Shown: piece by piece, positions 34,048 through 45,003 of the stretch | Numbering within the stretch: the stretch's first letter is position 1 | Layout of the letters: each line of letters opens with the position of its first letter | Assembly (NCBI RefSeq): GCF_022682495.2 | Contig: NC_071387.1 | Span: 196,456,143-196,520,142, forward strand | From: Desmodus rotundus | Taxonomy: Eukaryota; Chordata; Mammalia; Chiroptera; Phyllostomidae | DNA: 64,000 bases | Direction: 5' to 3' | Notes under the pieces: generated by a model | The model's input: the letters and a program-made list of their open reading frames with translations, nothing else | What the model was told of the DNA's origin: nothing | The model's database searches: none | Program-made: the position numbers and the translations under genes

Positions 34048-34465
34048 CTAGGGTCTATGGTGCATTTACACAATGGAATACTACACAGCAGAAAGAAGGA
34101 ACTCCTATCCTTCGCGACAGCATGGATGGAACTGGAGAGCATTGTGCTAAGTGAAATAAGCCAGGTGGTAAAAGATAAATACCATATGATCTCACCTATA
34201 GGTGGAACCTAATCAACAAATCAAATGGGCCAGCAACACAGACACTAAAATAAAGAACAAAGTGACAGTAACCAGAAGGGAGGGAGGAGGGTGATAACGG
34301 GGCAAAGAATGAGAAGAGCCGTCAAGGAAGGTGTATAAAGGACTCATGGGCAAACCAAAAAGGGGTAGGACTGGGGGTAGGAAGTGGGGGTGGGTGGGAT
34401 GGGAGAGAGTGGTGGAGGAAAATGGAGACAACTGTACTTGAACAATAAAAAATAAAATAAAATAA
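34048..34465 (+). mobile_element. 5'-truncated L1, ORF2 end and 3' UTR
   Basis: It starts within ORF2 (gcatttacacaatggaatac, then 'gcatggatggaactggagag'), passes 'aagtgaaataagccagg' and the stop region, and ends in a G-rich 3' UTR, 'gagacaactgtacttgaaca' and an A-rich tail. The 'accatatgatctcacctata' segment is L1-typical. At about 420 bp it is a common truncated insertion and provides the best reference in this window for the local L1 3' end. Confidence 0.9.
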
Positions 34466-35609
34466 GTTTATGTATACCCCCCCAAAAAGAAATACAAAGG
34501 TTAAAATGACCTCCTTATTTCAGAGGATAGAAGGATCTCAGTGACAGACATCCTTTGGTAAGAATTAACTCTTAGAGACAAAGTGAATGTAGATACTGAA
34601 GAGCCAGTAGAATCAAGACAGTTAGAACAGTCTGAACCAGAAATGCGTTGTGGCTCCTAATTTTCATGGAGCCCTGGTCACCAAAAGTTGTGACTGGCCA
34701 ATTAAATTTCATCTTGGTTTATGTAATCCCAAATTTGTGTGTGTGTATGTGTGTGTGTTTTATTGGGGGGTATCTATTTTGGAAGAAGATTTGGGTGGAA
34801 ATCCGGAGAACTTACTTTCCATAAGAAAAAAATCATAACCAACAACACACACACAAAAACCCTTACAAATAGATTATTTTTGGTGGCACGGCAGAGATTT
34901 GTCCATGTTAAACCCTTAAAATACACAAAAGTGATGATTGTTAACACATTCATATTAAATTACCCACTTCAGTTGCTCAACAGACAGATGGGACTTAGAG
35001 AATGACAGATAATCATCACCGTAATTGAGTGCTGAATCTGGTTACAGATAATACCCAGATGTGGCCTCCCCACTTGCACAAATTAATACAGCTATTTATA
35101 TTTTGTGTATCTATAGCTGAAATCAATTTTTTCCTTCCTTGAAACAAAAATTAGTAAGAGAAAATGCTTTCAAAAGACAGTGGCAGCAGTACCTATTTTT
35201 ATTATCTTCTTAGGGAATGCATTCTCACTCCATTTTTGATCCAAAATTGAGTCTCTAGAAAGCACAACTTCTTACCATCTCAGATGCTATTGTTCTCTCC
35301 AACATGTTGATGACATAGTCCCTCTTAAACCTGAAGAGCAAGAATCTGGACCTTCTAAATTAAGATACTTCTCATTAAGTCAAGTGTCACAAAATGCAGA
35401 AATGCTCTAGGGATGCCAGTTCAATGGTCTGCCTACTATGAAAGTTTCTTGTGCATACAGTGGTGTAGACAGTTTAAAACATGACCTCTTAACTGAAGGG
35501 CAAAACACTACAGTCAATCCTTTCTTGCACTAAGAGTACTAAGGTTTAGTGCAATTTATTTTGTCCCCGGGGTCCCTTATATTATCTTGTTTTATTATTT
35601 TTTTTAATT
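34466..35609. other. Unassigned stretch with (GT)n
   Basis: A (TG)n patch lies at 34736-34760. Nothing else recognised. Confidence 0.4.
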
Positions 35610-36340
35610 CTTTTTTTTCCTATTTGGGTGATTTATATTATTCTGCCTTCCTTGTCACTAATCTATTATTCTGTATTAAATGATCTGTTGTTGATTCCCC
35701 CTAGTATGTATATGTGTGTGTGTGTGTGTATACGTATATGTGTGTATGTATGTATACATATATATATATAATTTCAGTTACTGTATTCTTCAGCTCTGAT
35801 TGGTTCTTTATTATATTTTAACACTTTATTGAAGTCCTCTCTGAGTTCCTCTATTCTACTCTCAAATCTGGTAAGGATCCTTACGACCATTTCTTTGAAT
35901 ACTTTATCAGGCAAATTACTTATCTCCATTTCTTATCTGGTCTCTTGTTCTTTTATTTGCAGTATATTCTTCTGTCTTATCATTTTGTTTGACTTTCTGT
36001 GTTTGTTCCTATGAATTAGAAATAGCTGTCTCTCCCAATCTAGAAAAAGTGGATATGTGTTGAAGCAATCTCTGTGTAGACTGAGTGATGGGCACTTTGG
36101 GCAGGCCAGTAAAGTTGGGGTGGGCATGTGTGGTGTTGGGCCACCCTCTGGCTGGGAGGGGCAGGCTCAGAGCAGTCTGCTGTGCAAGTGTGTGGTGGCT
36201 GTCTGCTGATCCGGCTGTCCGTGCTAGTGTGGGGTTGGGGTGCGGCGACCCAGGGAGCCTACATGCTGCAGCGCTGTTAGTGTTCCTGGAGCGAGCCCAA
36301 TGTATGTGTGGCGGAGGGGTTCCGCCATATCAACTTTTGA
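35610..36340 (-). mobile_element. Old L1 5' region and ORF1 start, minus strand
   Basis: The plus strand carries, in reverse, L1 ORF1 N-terminal text: 'cagttactgtattcttcagc', 'ttattgaagtcctctctgag', 'ggatccttacgaccatttct', 'gaatactttatcaggcaaat'. Beyond about 36050 the sequence becomes GC-rich and CpG-containing (to 36340), as expected for the 5' UTR. A TG/TA microsatellite (35703-35770) sits at the truncated edge. No frame survives. Confidence 0.7.
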
Positions 36341-36719
36341 TATGGCAGAACTTTGGCAATTGGCATATCACCTAAGTAAATAACACCTGAGGTATTGTAA
36401 TATTTATGTATGTTTTTGAACTAAAAGCAAACCTATGAGTAACTTGGTGGTAAATATATTTTTAAAAATGCAGTATTATGTGTATGTAAAGGGAGACTAT
36501 ATCAGTTTCCATTACCTGTTATTATATTTTAATAAGGCCAAGAATAAATAGGAAGCATAAAATTGATGATCTCTATGTTTGCATCTGTGTGTGTCCAGGT
36601 GGAGCTTTTCCTCAATTTTGTCATTCTTAACTAACATTTCAGATATGTTTTTATTGTTTCTTATTTAAATATATTTAAATAAAGATGTATATACATGTAC
36701 CTATGCATACATACACATA
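36341..36719. other. Unassigned AT-rich stretch
   Basis: Nothing recognised. Confidence 0.4.
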
Positions 36720-36858
36720 TAGGGAGAGGTAGGCAAAAGCAGGTTTACAGTTGTTCATGTGGAAACTAGTACAATAATTAACAAATCATACTATAAGAAT
36801 AACCTTGTGTGTTGTATGCTTAAAACTGTAAACCTACTTTTGTCTACCTCTGTGTGTA
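36720..36858. mobile_element. TA-flanked palindromic MITE, copy 2
   Basis: From TA (36720-36721) to TA (36857-36858), 139 bp. The left arm reads GAGGTAGGCAAAAGCAGGTT and continues TACAGTTGT. The reverse complement of the right arm reads GAGGTAGACAAAAGTAGGTT and continues TACAGTTTT: 29 positions with four differences. It is the more complete partner of the 1967-2088 copy. It has no coding capacity. Confidence 0.8.
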
Positions 36859-36865
36859 TTGTATA

Positions 36866-36874
<9 letters not shown>

Positions 36875-36924
<50 letters not shown>
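36875..36924. repeat. (TA)25 microsatellite
   Basis: A pure (TA)n run preceded by (TG)n, beginning about 16 bp from the MITE end. The same run gives the Ile/Tyr stretch in a chance frame at 36859-37059. Confidence 0.95.
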
Positions 36925-36928
<4 letters not shown>

Positions 36929-38776
36929 GTCTAAATAACCCAGATCAGTACAGAGGTAAGCAAATTATTTACATTATTCTTTATTTTCAAAATGTTAGTT
37001 TCATTTTTAATAATATATATTTAAGGGTCTTACTTAATCCCTCATATAATTTCAAATGAATGTATAATTTGGATTGATGACTTTTAAACATGAATATATA
37101 AAACATTTAAACCAATACATTTCTTATTTTTAGATCAAAAATGTCATATATTTGTTAAATGTATTTAACATAGTTATTTTGTAGAGCATGCTGGCAAAAG
37201 TAAGAAAAGCTCAGTTTGAAAAATCACATTGTTTTACATTAGTGTTTTTAAGGAGCCAGTTTTATAGAAAGTCACTAAGCCATTCAGCAATGCCACCAGG
37301 GGTCGATTGGTTCATCCCATTTTAAAGAGCATAATTAGATATTATAAGCACTCTTTTAAGAAAAGAAGAAGAGGCTAGCTTAAGTTGCATATGTAGTGTA
37401 TGTCTAAAGGCAATTTATTCTAAAAACGTTTATTTGGGTATTAAAATGAATAAAATGCTAATGACATAGATTAATGGAAAGTTTTATGCCAGTGGCATCC
37501 AAAGGGGGTTCAATCTTTGAGAAGAAATAGCCAGAAAATATAGAAGTGTAATCCTCTAGGATTTCAAAGAAAAGAGAGGATGATAATCAGGAAACAAGCA
37601 AAAATTGATTTTACCAACAAAGCATCTCTCTTTTATGCATAATTGATTTTAAAACTAGATCATTCTAATTACTGAGTGGAAACTAAAAAGAGTAAGATAA
37701 ATGTATACCATCTTATTTAAGCACCCCCCAAAAAATAAAAATTAACAATTAGGAAAATGTATTTTTCTACAAGGGCAATAAATTGTTTATTGCTTTCAAA
37801 GTTTAAATAAGAGATATAAACCAAAATTATATTTGAAAATAATAAGAAAATAACATAGATGTCTATAAAATAAAAACACAGGGTGCCTATACTAAATATA
37901 AAGTTTTCATTCAGTAAAAAGTATAAGTTGGATATAATTAAGGCACTGAAATTGTAAGAAAATGTTGTGTTAGTTTAATAAAATATTTTATAATGAATAG
38001 CGATACAAATAAAATAAGATAACATTAAGCATTAATCCTTTGATATTCTCATACATGCTCGTGGCCCTCTGAATTCTGAGCTAATAGAAAATGCCAGGTA
38101 AGTGTGTAAGTGGGGAGGCAGACACACACACACAGGTCTACTATATGCCATGCACAGGGACCCTAATACATGCATATTTTTGCATAACCTTAATATTTTA
38201 GTAAATATTTTTCAAACTATTTACTCATATCTAAATGCAAAGATCTCTCATATGCAATAAAAACATGGCACGAGAAAACAATTTAACAACTGGCATTCCA
38301 AATTTCTCAATAATTAAGATAAAATATTTTCATAGAATTTTGGTATTGTGTTAACCATTTATTATGATTAACTACAATATGCATTATGTTAATTAAATAT
38401 AATACAAGGCAACGTTACACTTAGTTTTCCTTTTGGTTATCTATCTCCATCTCTATATGTGAACGACAATCTAATGGGCATTATTTTGTATTTACGCATC
38501 ATTTTGGGTCTTTTAATTTGTCAGAATTTTTTAGAAAAAAATCATCTGACTGTTTTTAAATGTAGTCAAGAACTTTTCACAAGTAAATCCCATATATTGG
38601 AATACTGCTGTCCTCAGTGACATAAAGAGGATGGTATTTGCTGCCCATCTCAGTGTTTCACAACATTATTGGAAATCATGGCATTTTCCCTGTTTTGCAT
38701 CCTCATAAATTTTAGTTGGATTCTGTCTGTCTGGATAATGATAATGACGATGGCGATGATGATGATGGTGATGATT
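36925..38776. other. Unassigned stretch (1.85 kb)
   Basis: AT-rich unique-looking sequence. The part at 37190-37400 is a little less AT-rich, with 'gccaccaggggtcgattggt', and could be a constrained non-coding segment. A GAT/GAC-rich trinucleotide patch lies at 38737-38776 (gatgatgatggtgatgat). Confidence 0.4.
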
Positions 38777-38900
38777 TAGGCTGGGATGACAGCATTTATT
38801 GACTCTACGTGTTTGATTTTCGCTACAATGCTATGAAATTGATACTATTATTATCCTCATTTAACAAGTATGAAAACCAAGACCCAAAGAGGCCTTAAAA
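38777..38900 (-). mobile_element. MIR relic, minus strand
   Basis: The plus strand shows antisense MIR order: 'gcatttattgac', then 'ctatgaaattgatactatta' and 'ttatcctcatttaacaagta', then 'gaccca-aagaggcc'. MIR is a mammal-wide SINE. Confidence 0.7.
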
Positions 38901-39391
38901 ATATCTGATTAATTTCTGATAGGGGAAGGAATCAGTAGCAAATTTCTGACTCTATTAGCAATCCTCTAACAAACACAATCTATTGCCTCTCAGTTCATTC
39001 TCACTTGGATTGATTTGAGATATAGCTAAAATGTGTATATGAAAGATAATGACACCTGGATAAAACATTATGAGCCCTGGGCTCTCTCAGTGGTTATGCT
39101 CTGGGAGGAAAGATTTATGACTATAAATTATTTCTTTTCTCAGATCTTTACAAAAGGATCATTTCATTAAGCAGAACAAATTTAATAAGTGATTTAAGAG
39201 CATGAAAGTTTCTTTACACATTTCTCTCCACTCCTATCCTTCTTCTCACTTTTCTTCTGCTTTATCTTTTTTCCTCTTTCTTCTCATCTTTCTCACTTCA
39301 TTTTAACTAATTCATAACAATTATAATCGTTTTTTCTATAATGTGATATATATGTTGATAGTTTCAATGTTCTATTCAAAAGTCATACCAT
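38901..39391. other. Unassigned AT-rich stretch
   Basis: Nothing recognised apart from a T/C-rich patch at 39215-39300. Confidence 0.4.
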
Positions 39392-39666
39392 AAAATCTAC
39401 AGGGCTTTGGCAAACAAAATATAACCAGAGACACTGAAGTTAAGAACAATCTAACAATAGCCAGAGGGGAGTGGGGAGGAGACAGTGGGGAGAAGGGTTT
39501 TCAGGAACTACTATAAAGGACACATGGACAAAACCAAGGGGGAGGGTAGAAGCAGGGGAGGGAGGTGGGTTTGGTTTGGGAGGGGTAGAGGGTGGAGAAG
39601 AAATGCAGATAATTGTAATTGAACAACAATAAAATAATTTTAACAAAAAAATCTACAGGGCTTTGG
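39392..39666 (+). mobile_element. Truncated L1 3' UTR with a perfect 19-bp target duplication
   Basis: The insert (39411-39647) is L1 3' UTR only: 'acagtggggagaagggtttt', 'aaggacacatggacaaaacc', a G-rich part, 'cagataattgtaattgaaca' and an A-rich tail. The flanks carry AAAATCTACAGGGCTTTGG at 39392-39410 and 39648-39666 without a mismatch. A perfect duplication suggests a fairly recent event. Confidence 0.95.
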
Positions 39667-39874
39667 GATAATGTAATTTAGATTTAAATCAGATTATTCA
39701 TAACCAGAATTTTATAATTTATTTTAATGCCAAATATAATAAAACTTGCATATGTACAACTTTTCTTAATGTCATTATTTCTTAATTCATCCCAAGTTCT
39801 TGATGATCTTTTTCTTCCAATTATTATTTAATCATTCTTCAATATGTATATTTAATTTTAAAACATAATAACCA
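39667..39874. other. Unassigned AT-rich gap
   Basis: Nothing recognised. Confidence 0.4.
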
Positions 39875-40558
39875 TATGATGTCTGTCCAGAAAAAAGTCC
39901 AGCCATTGTTAGTGTAATGAGAATGGTTTGTATGACAGCACGACATCGATGTGACCTGGCAGCCAAGGAGAGTGGACTGGAATACTTACGTGTGAACAAT
40001 GATGACTTCATTTTACTAGTCAGTGGGGGTGGTAGACACCATTGAGTGAGCGTGTGTACTGTGTGGCCATCACATTCAAAGTGACTAAGGGAGGAGAGTA
40101 ATGAATATGCATCAAATTTTCCATTAGCTTGAACATATTTCTCTGTGGACACTGTTGGAATTGTTCAGAAGGCCACAGTTATGGGCCACTGGTGATTGGC
40201 CGCTTCATCATAATAACACACCAGCTCATGCACTATGTCTTGTACAGTTTTTTGGCAAAACCTCAAATCACTAAGGTTATTCAGCCCCATTACATCCCAG
40301 ATTTGACACCCTGTGACTTTTGGCTTTTCCCAAAACTAAAATCACCTTTGAAAGGGAAGAGTTCAGACCATTAGTGAGATTCAGGAAAATACAATGGGGC
40401 AGCTGATGACAACTGGGAGAACTGTGTGAGATTCCAATGTGCCTACTTTGCAGAGGACTGATGCATCATTGTCCTATGTACAATGATTCTTGTGTCTTAT
40501 ATTGTTTTCAATAAATGTCTCTTTTTCATATTATTTGGATGGATACTTTCAGGTCCAT
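39875..40558 (+). mobile_element. Mariner element, internally deleted, copy 1
   Basis: The left terminus is TATGATGTCTGTCCAGAAAA and continues AAGTCCAGCCATTG. The right terminus, reversed, contains CCTGAAAGTATCCATCC, an imperfect inverted repeat. Near 40270-40345 the plus strand encodes a mariner transposase C-terminal motif (PDLTPCDFWLFPKLKSPLKG). The segment before it (aaggccacagttatgggcca) joins directly to 'tcatcataataacacaccag', so the middle of the gene is missing. Stops and the deletion make it non-autonomous. It ends against a compound microsatellite. Confidence 0.85.
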
Positions 40559-40560
40559 TC

Positions 40561-40594
40561 TCTGTCTCTCTCTGTCTCTCTCTGTCTCTCTCTG

Positions 40595-40670
<76 letters not shown>

Positions 40671-40717
40671 CACACATATGTGTATATATATGTGTGTGTG
40701 TGTGTATATATGTATAA
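40561..40717. repeat. Compound microsatellite (TCTCTG)n-(CT)n-(TA)n-(TG)n
   Basis: (CTCTGT)n spans 40561-40604, (CT)n runs to 40628, (TA)n covers 40629-40665, and mixed CA/TA/TG follows to 40717. It abuts the right end of mariner copy 1. Confidence 0.95.
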
Positions 40718-40895
40718 CTAGAGAATTATGTGGAGGATATTTTTGGGGGAATGAACATTATGGTTGATAATTTGTGAGGGGAGTAGAAACGAGTACTGTA
40801 GAAAGTGAAGTTCTCTGACCATGCTACCTTTACTCCCAAAGCATTTAATTTATCTAAGAGCAACAGTTAAGGTGTAAGAAGATCTTTTTTTGTTG
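40718..40895. other. Unassigned gap
   Basis: Nothing recognised. Confidence 0.4.
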
Positions 40896-41090
40896 TTTTC
40901 CAAGATTTTATTTATTTTTAGAGAGAGGGTAAGGGAGGGAGAGAGGGAGAGAAACATCAATGTGTGGTTGCCTCGCATGCCCCACTCGGGATTTGACCTG
41001 CAACACAGGCTTGTGCCCTGAGTGGAAATCAAACAGGCAACCCTGGTTCACAGGCTGGTGCTCAATGCACTGAGCCACACCAGCCAGGGT
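40896..41090 (-). mobile_element. VES-type SINE, minus strand
   Basis: On the minus strand it starts ccctggctggtgtggctcagtg near 41089 and has a B-box GGTTGCCTGTTTGATTTCC-type region and a (AAATAA)n tail. Part of the middle near 40975-41000 is missing relative to other copies. I could not fix a target duplication. Confidence 0.85.
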
Positions 41091-41258
41091 GTGATCATTG
41101 ATTTGTCTTCTTGTTGTATACACATTTTTTGAAAGAGTAACATATTTGTTTGACTTTTTATCTTCAATTTATAACAAAGAGTTTAATTTGAAGAATTTTA
41201 TATTCAAATGAAAATGAAATCATCAGGATGGGTCCCAATTTTTCCTTCTTACCATGAC
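41091..41258. other. Unassigned gap
   Basis: AT-rich; nothing recognised. Confidence 0.4.
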
Positions 41259-41259
41259 T

Positions 41260-41512
41260 TGTGTCCTTCTTAAAAGGGAAAATTTGGGCTCAGGCCCATA
41301 TGGAGGGAAGACAGTCTGTGCAGCTATGTGCATACAGGTCAAGGAGGAGGTGTAGAGTGTATCCTTCTCTCACACTTCTGAGGAGGAACTAAGCCTGTTC
41401 ACACCTTCATTTTGAATTTCTGGTCTCCAGAGTTATGAAAAAGTAAGTTTGCATTGTTTAAGCCGCAGTGTCCATAGTACTTTGTTACAGCAGCCTTAGC
41501 AAACTAGCACAG
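41260..41512 (+). mobile_element. MLT1-type MaLR LTR, plus strand
   Basis: Landmarks in order: 'gtgtccttcttaaaagggaa', 'catatggagggaagacagt', 'aactaagcctgttcacacct', 'tctggtctccagagttatga', 'gcattgtttaagccgcagtg', 'tactttgttacagcagcctt', 'agcaaactagcaca'. This is the standard 3' half of a mammalian MLT1 LTR, with conserved 3' end. Confidence 0.8.
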
Positions 41513-42239
41513 GTACTCTGACAGATCCTGCATGTGGGTTCCAAGTTCAGTTCCCATACTCCTTATTTCTCCGAAGTGTCATAGGGCGCTGGGAATTTAC
41601 AAAGCTTATTTCCTAGACTCTCTCACCAGCTGATTTCTACTTAGTTACGTTATTGGGAATCCCTGATATGTAATGAGAAGGGCATATAACAAAGAAAAGG
41701 GCATTTCTTGCTCTGACTGTGGCTGAAGAATCAACAGCAGGATTGGGCACCTCCAGGAAAGTGTGAGCTCCGACACCATTAGCAGCAGTGGTAGCAGGGA
41801 AGGCTCCTGGTGCAAAGCGGCAAATGTGGACCTGTGGTCTCCAGCCAGGGTGGTAGCACCTTTCATGTTTCTGTGAAACCTCTGTTTATTTCCTTTTTTG
41901 CAATTTCAGGCCTTCCAAACAAATGTGTAACTAAATATTTATATGCTTGAAAAGTCCACAGGTGTTTCAGTTTTCCTGTCTGCACACTGATACACAATCA
42001 GCTATGGAAATGAATATTAAGATGAAGAAACACCTTCAAGAGGGAGACAGGTGCACAGACGAGGACATCTAAAAGGCTGCAATCGGTTGTGGCAATAGTA
42101 CATAATACAATAAGAGTGCAATTCACACTTTGTTTAATAGAATGAGTTTGGAGGTTAAGAAGGTAACATAGCTTTAGGCCAGATCACAATGGGCAGCATA
42201 AAGCGGTTAAGGAGGTTGGATTTCTTCATAATAGTTTAT
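41513..42239. other. Unassigned stretch
   Basis: Nothing recognised. A 73-codon minus-strand frame at 41866-41645 has no domain. Confidence 0.4.
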
Positions 42240-42395
42240 ATTGTCATACTTGTCAGCTCCTTTGATCTTACAGAATCACTGTGAGAAAGATCAAGAAGGT
42301 GTTATCTCCTCTCCATAGAGCAAATAAGCAAGTAACAGGTTCATTGAAGTTAGCTGGTTATATTGCTAATTCAGAATTTGAGCTTTATTATAGCT
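42240..42395 (-). mobile_element. MIR relic, minus strand
   Basis: Antisense MIR order is visible: 'cagaatcactgtgagaaaga', 'gttatctcctctccatagag', 'ttagctggttatattgctaa', 'cagaatttgagc'. Diverged. Confidence 0.5.
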
Positions 42396-43544
42396 TCTTT
42401 GTCTTTCACGATTTTTTAATATTGGAAATAATTTGTATTTTTAAGTCTTTCTAACTCTTTGTCTTATATTGATCTGGTTCTGAATATAATTCTCTGTAAA
42501 ATAAATCATTATGTTTCAGCCCATTTGCTTTCTCAATATGATGCTTTTAAAAGATATTACAACTTTTTTTCTATATTCATTTGGATAAATAGTCCAGAGA
42601 ATGATTTCAGTAATTTAACCATTTACATTTAACAAGATATGTATGGACCTGATCTAAAACATATGCACAATGTGTTTCTGAACTTCAGAAAAACATTTTT
42701 GATAATATAATTTTGATCATATACTGTGTATCACCTTTTAAGTCACATAATGTTCCAATTAAAGCAAAGAAATAAAAAGTATTAAAATATGTTAATCTCA
42801 AATCCCAAGTCTGTATTTTTCTTCAAATTTTTTTAAAAAACTTTAAATTACACAGAAGTTATAAAGTAAATTCAAGAGCAAAACCGCATTAATAGATTTC
42901 ATAAGGTAAAGATGGAGCATCTAATTTTTGGTAATAACGTGTGTTCAAGGGAGAGCTCCGTTGTGAATTTAACATTCGAAAAGCGCCGTGGAAGCTGAAA
43001 GCCATTCTGCTTTACCACCTTCCATCTACCACAGGTGAGGTCAGCTGAGAAGATAACGATAGTTCAGCAAAGAACATTCTTGAAAATCAAAGACCATAAA
43101 ATAGCTACCTGGGGAGAGTCAGTCTCAAAAAAGTGTCAGGACACAGAAGTGCATGCGAATGAGCAGGAATTAACTATGTTTCTGTAATCGTGGGTACGCC
43201 TGCCCACTTGTTTGTCTCAGCTGTGATCTCCCCTTTACAAATCCCATCCGTCTACGTGGAAACATGTTTGATTTCCTGGGAAGAGGTTAAATCAGTAGAA
43301 AAAGGAATAAGTATATTAGATTTATGATAATATTTGAAGAGATTTAAGAGCGCATATAATTTATTTTTAAAAAGGCATTTGTGACATGACATTAGCCATC
43401 GCGATACCTATTCATAGGCCTGCGACATGCACACTTGAGTTTTCACTTCTCAGTACTAAGAATGGGGAAGAATTGGGATGTCAATAAGTCAGTGAACCCA
43501 TTCTCTACTGGTAAGAAATACTGGACTCACATTCTAAATAAATC
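42396..43544. other. Unassigned stretch
   Basis: No repeat recognised. 42930-43060 keeps several CpGs (gaaaagcgccgtggaagctg) and balanced composition in an AT-rich setting, which might mark a constrained element. Confidence 0.35.
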
Positions 43545-43715
43545 TCTTACTAGTTGGATAAATTTGATACACTAAACTCTGTAAACTGAATTCCTCATTC
43601 ACAAAATATGGGGTTTAATGAAACCTCATAACATTTGTGATGATTAAATAAGATCCCATAAACATATTTAGATATAGGAAATGTACAATAAATGTCCATT
43701 AAGTGCTTTCATGTC
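43545..43715 (+). mobile_element. MIR relic, plus strand
   Basis: Sense MIR order: 'cttactagttggataaattt', 'aattcctcattcacaaaata', 'tggggtttaatgaaacctca', 'tgtgatgattaaataagatc', 'aatgtacaataaatgtcc'. Confidence 0.75.
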
Positions 43716-45003
43716 TGTTTATGAAGTAGTTACGGATGGTAAAAATTGCTTGAAGGAGAAATTACAGTGTTGATAACGATAATAAATTTTAAAATATCAG
43801 TATATAGTCTTTGAAACCATAAAACTAGATGAGCTAAACAAAACAGTAAACACACACACACTATATATATATAATTTTCTAAAAATTATATTTATATTTA
43901 ATGTATGTGTACGTTTTCATACATATACATGAACATACTTACTTGAACATAATTGTTAAATCGATGGGTTTTATAGTATACACCTAAATGAAAGTCTTTG
44001 ACACTATAGTGATTTCTGTTATAAATTGAAAATGTCATTAAATCACACAAATGTCTTCTTAGGCAACACTGTCATGTGGTATGTTATTTGGCCAGTAGTA
44101 AACACTAGAAAAATGGAGAAGGCCAGCATCTATGTCTGAATCATGGCTTATGGCATGAAAGGACAAATTGAGTAAAAGGTCAACAGAGCAGAACGGAGCA
44201 CAAAATCGTCCCTTCTGTGAACACAGACTTGCCATGGATGTCACAGACAGCTTCCAGAGTAGCTTCAAAATGTCACTATGCACTATCATCGCCATTAACT
44301 GAAAAGACATCTTCACCAATCAATTAGACCACCAATATTGAATTCCTAAGGAGACACATGAAAGTCAGAAAAGCCCACAAAAATCTCCTGGCTTGCTACA
44401 GAGAATTTACTTAAAGGATAAGCTGGGAGTAAATGTCAGGCAAAAAACAGAATCTAAGGTGCGTTAGACAATTTCCTGGAAGACAGATGAAGAGGTAGAA
44501 AAAAAGCAGAAAGAGTTTATTTGGAGGACTGAAAAAACCTTTGCTAGTGCAACAAACCAAGGACCAGTGTAAGTGTAGATCGAAAGGACTGATGGGCACA
44601 AGAACAGAAGCAGTGACGTAAGCTTTGAGGTTTCCAAAGCATGTCCATACACACCATGGTTCTATTAAGTCTTCTAGCTTGATGAACATACGTCACTATT
44701 AAGAAACACAAATAAACCATGGTTTCTTTATGATACTAATTACAATGTTACAATTGTTTCCTCTCCTAAAAAAGAAAAAAACTAGATTTTCTAGATAAAA
44801 TATGATTTAAAAATTTTGCAGTAGTTTACAAAACAGGAAGGGGGAATTCTAGATACCTGAAGTGAGGAATGTACTGAGACTAGAGAGAAGTAAACAAGAT
44901 GATAAGAAAGTCCATTCAAGTTATTGAAATAGTAATGGTTAGAGTACTGTACTGTCAGGCCAACAAAATTCCTGCAGAGTAGGTACCATCAAGGTCATTA
45001 GTA
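43716..45003. other. Unassigned stretch
   Basis: A short (CA)n/(TA)n patch lies at 43850-43872. Frames at 44059-44319 and 44411-44689 (minus) have no recognised domain. Confidence 0.4.

Noticed and set aside
36859..37059. Ile/Tyr repeat protein frame
   Set aside because: Translation of a (TA)n microsatellite.
39832..40152. 106-codon minus-strand frame, similar to a plus-strand frame at 50295-50546
   Set aside because: Similarity arises because both are antisense to homologous mariner copies. It is not evidence for a conserved gene.
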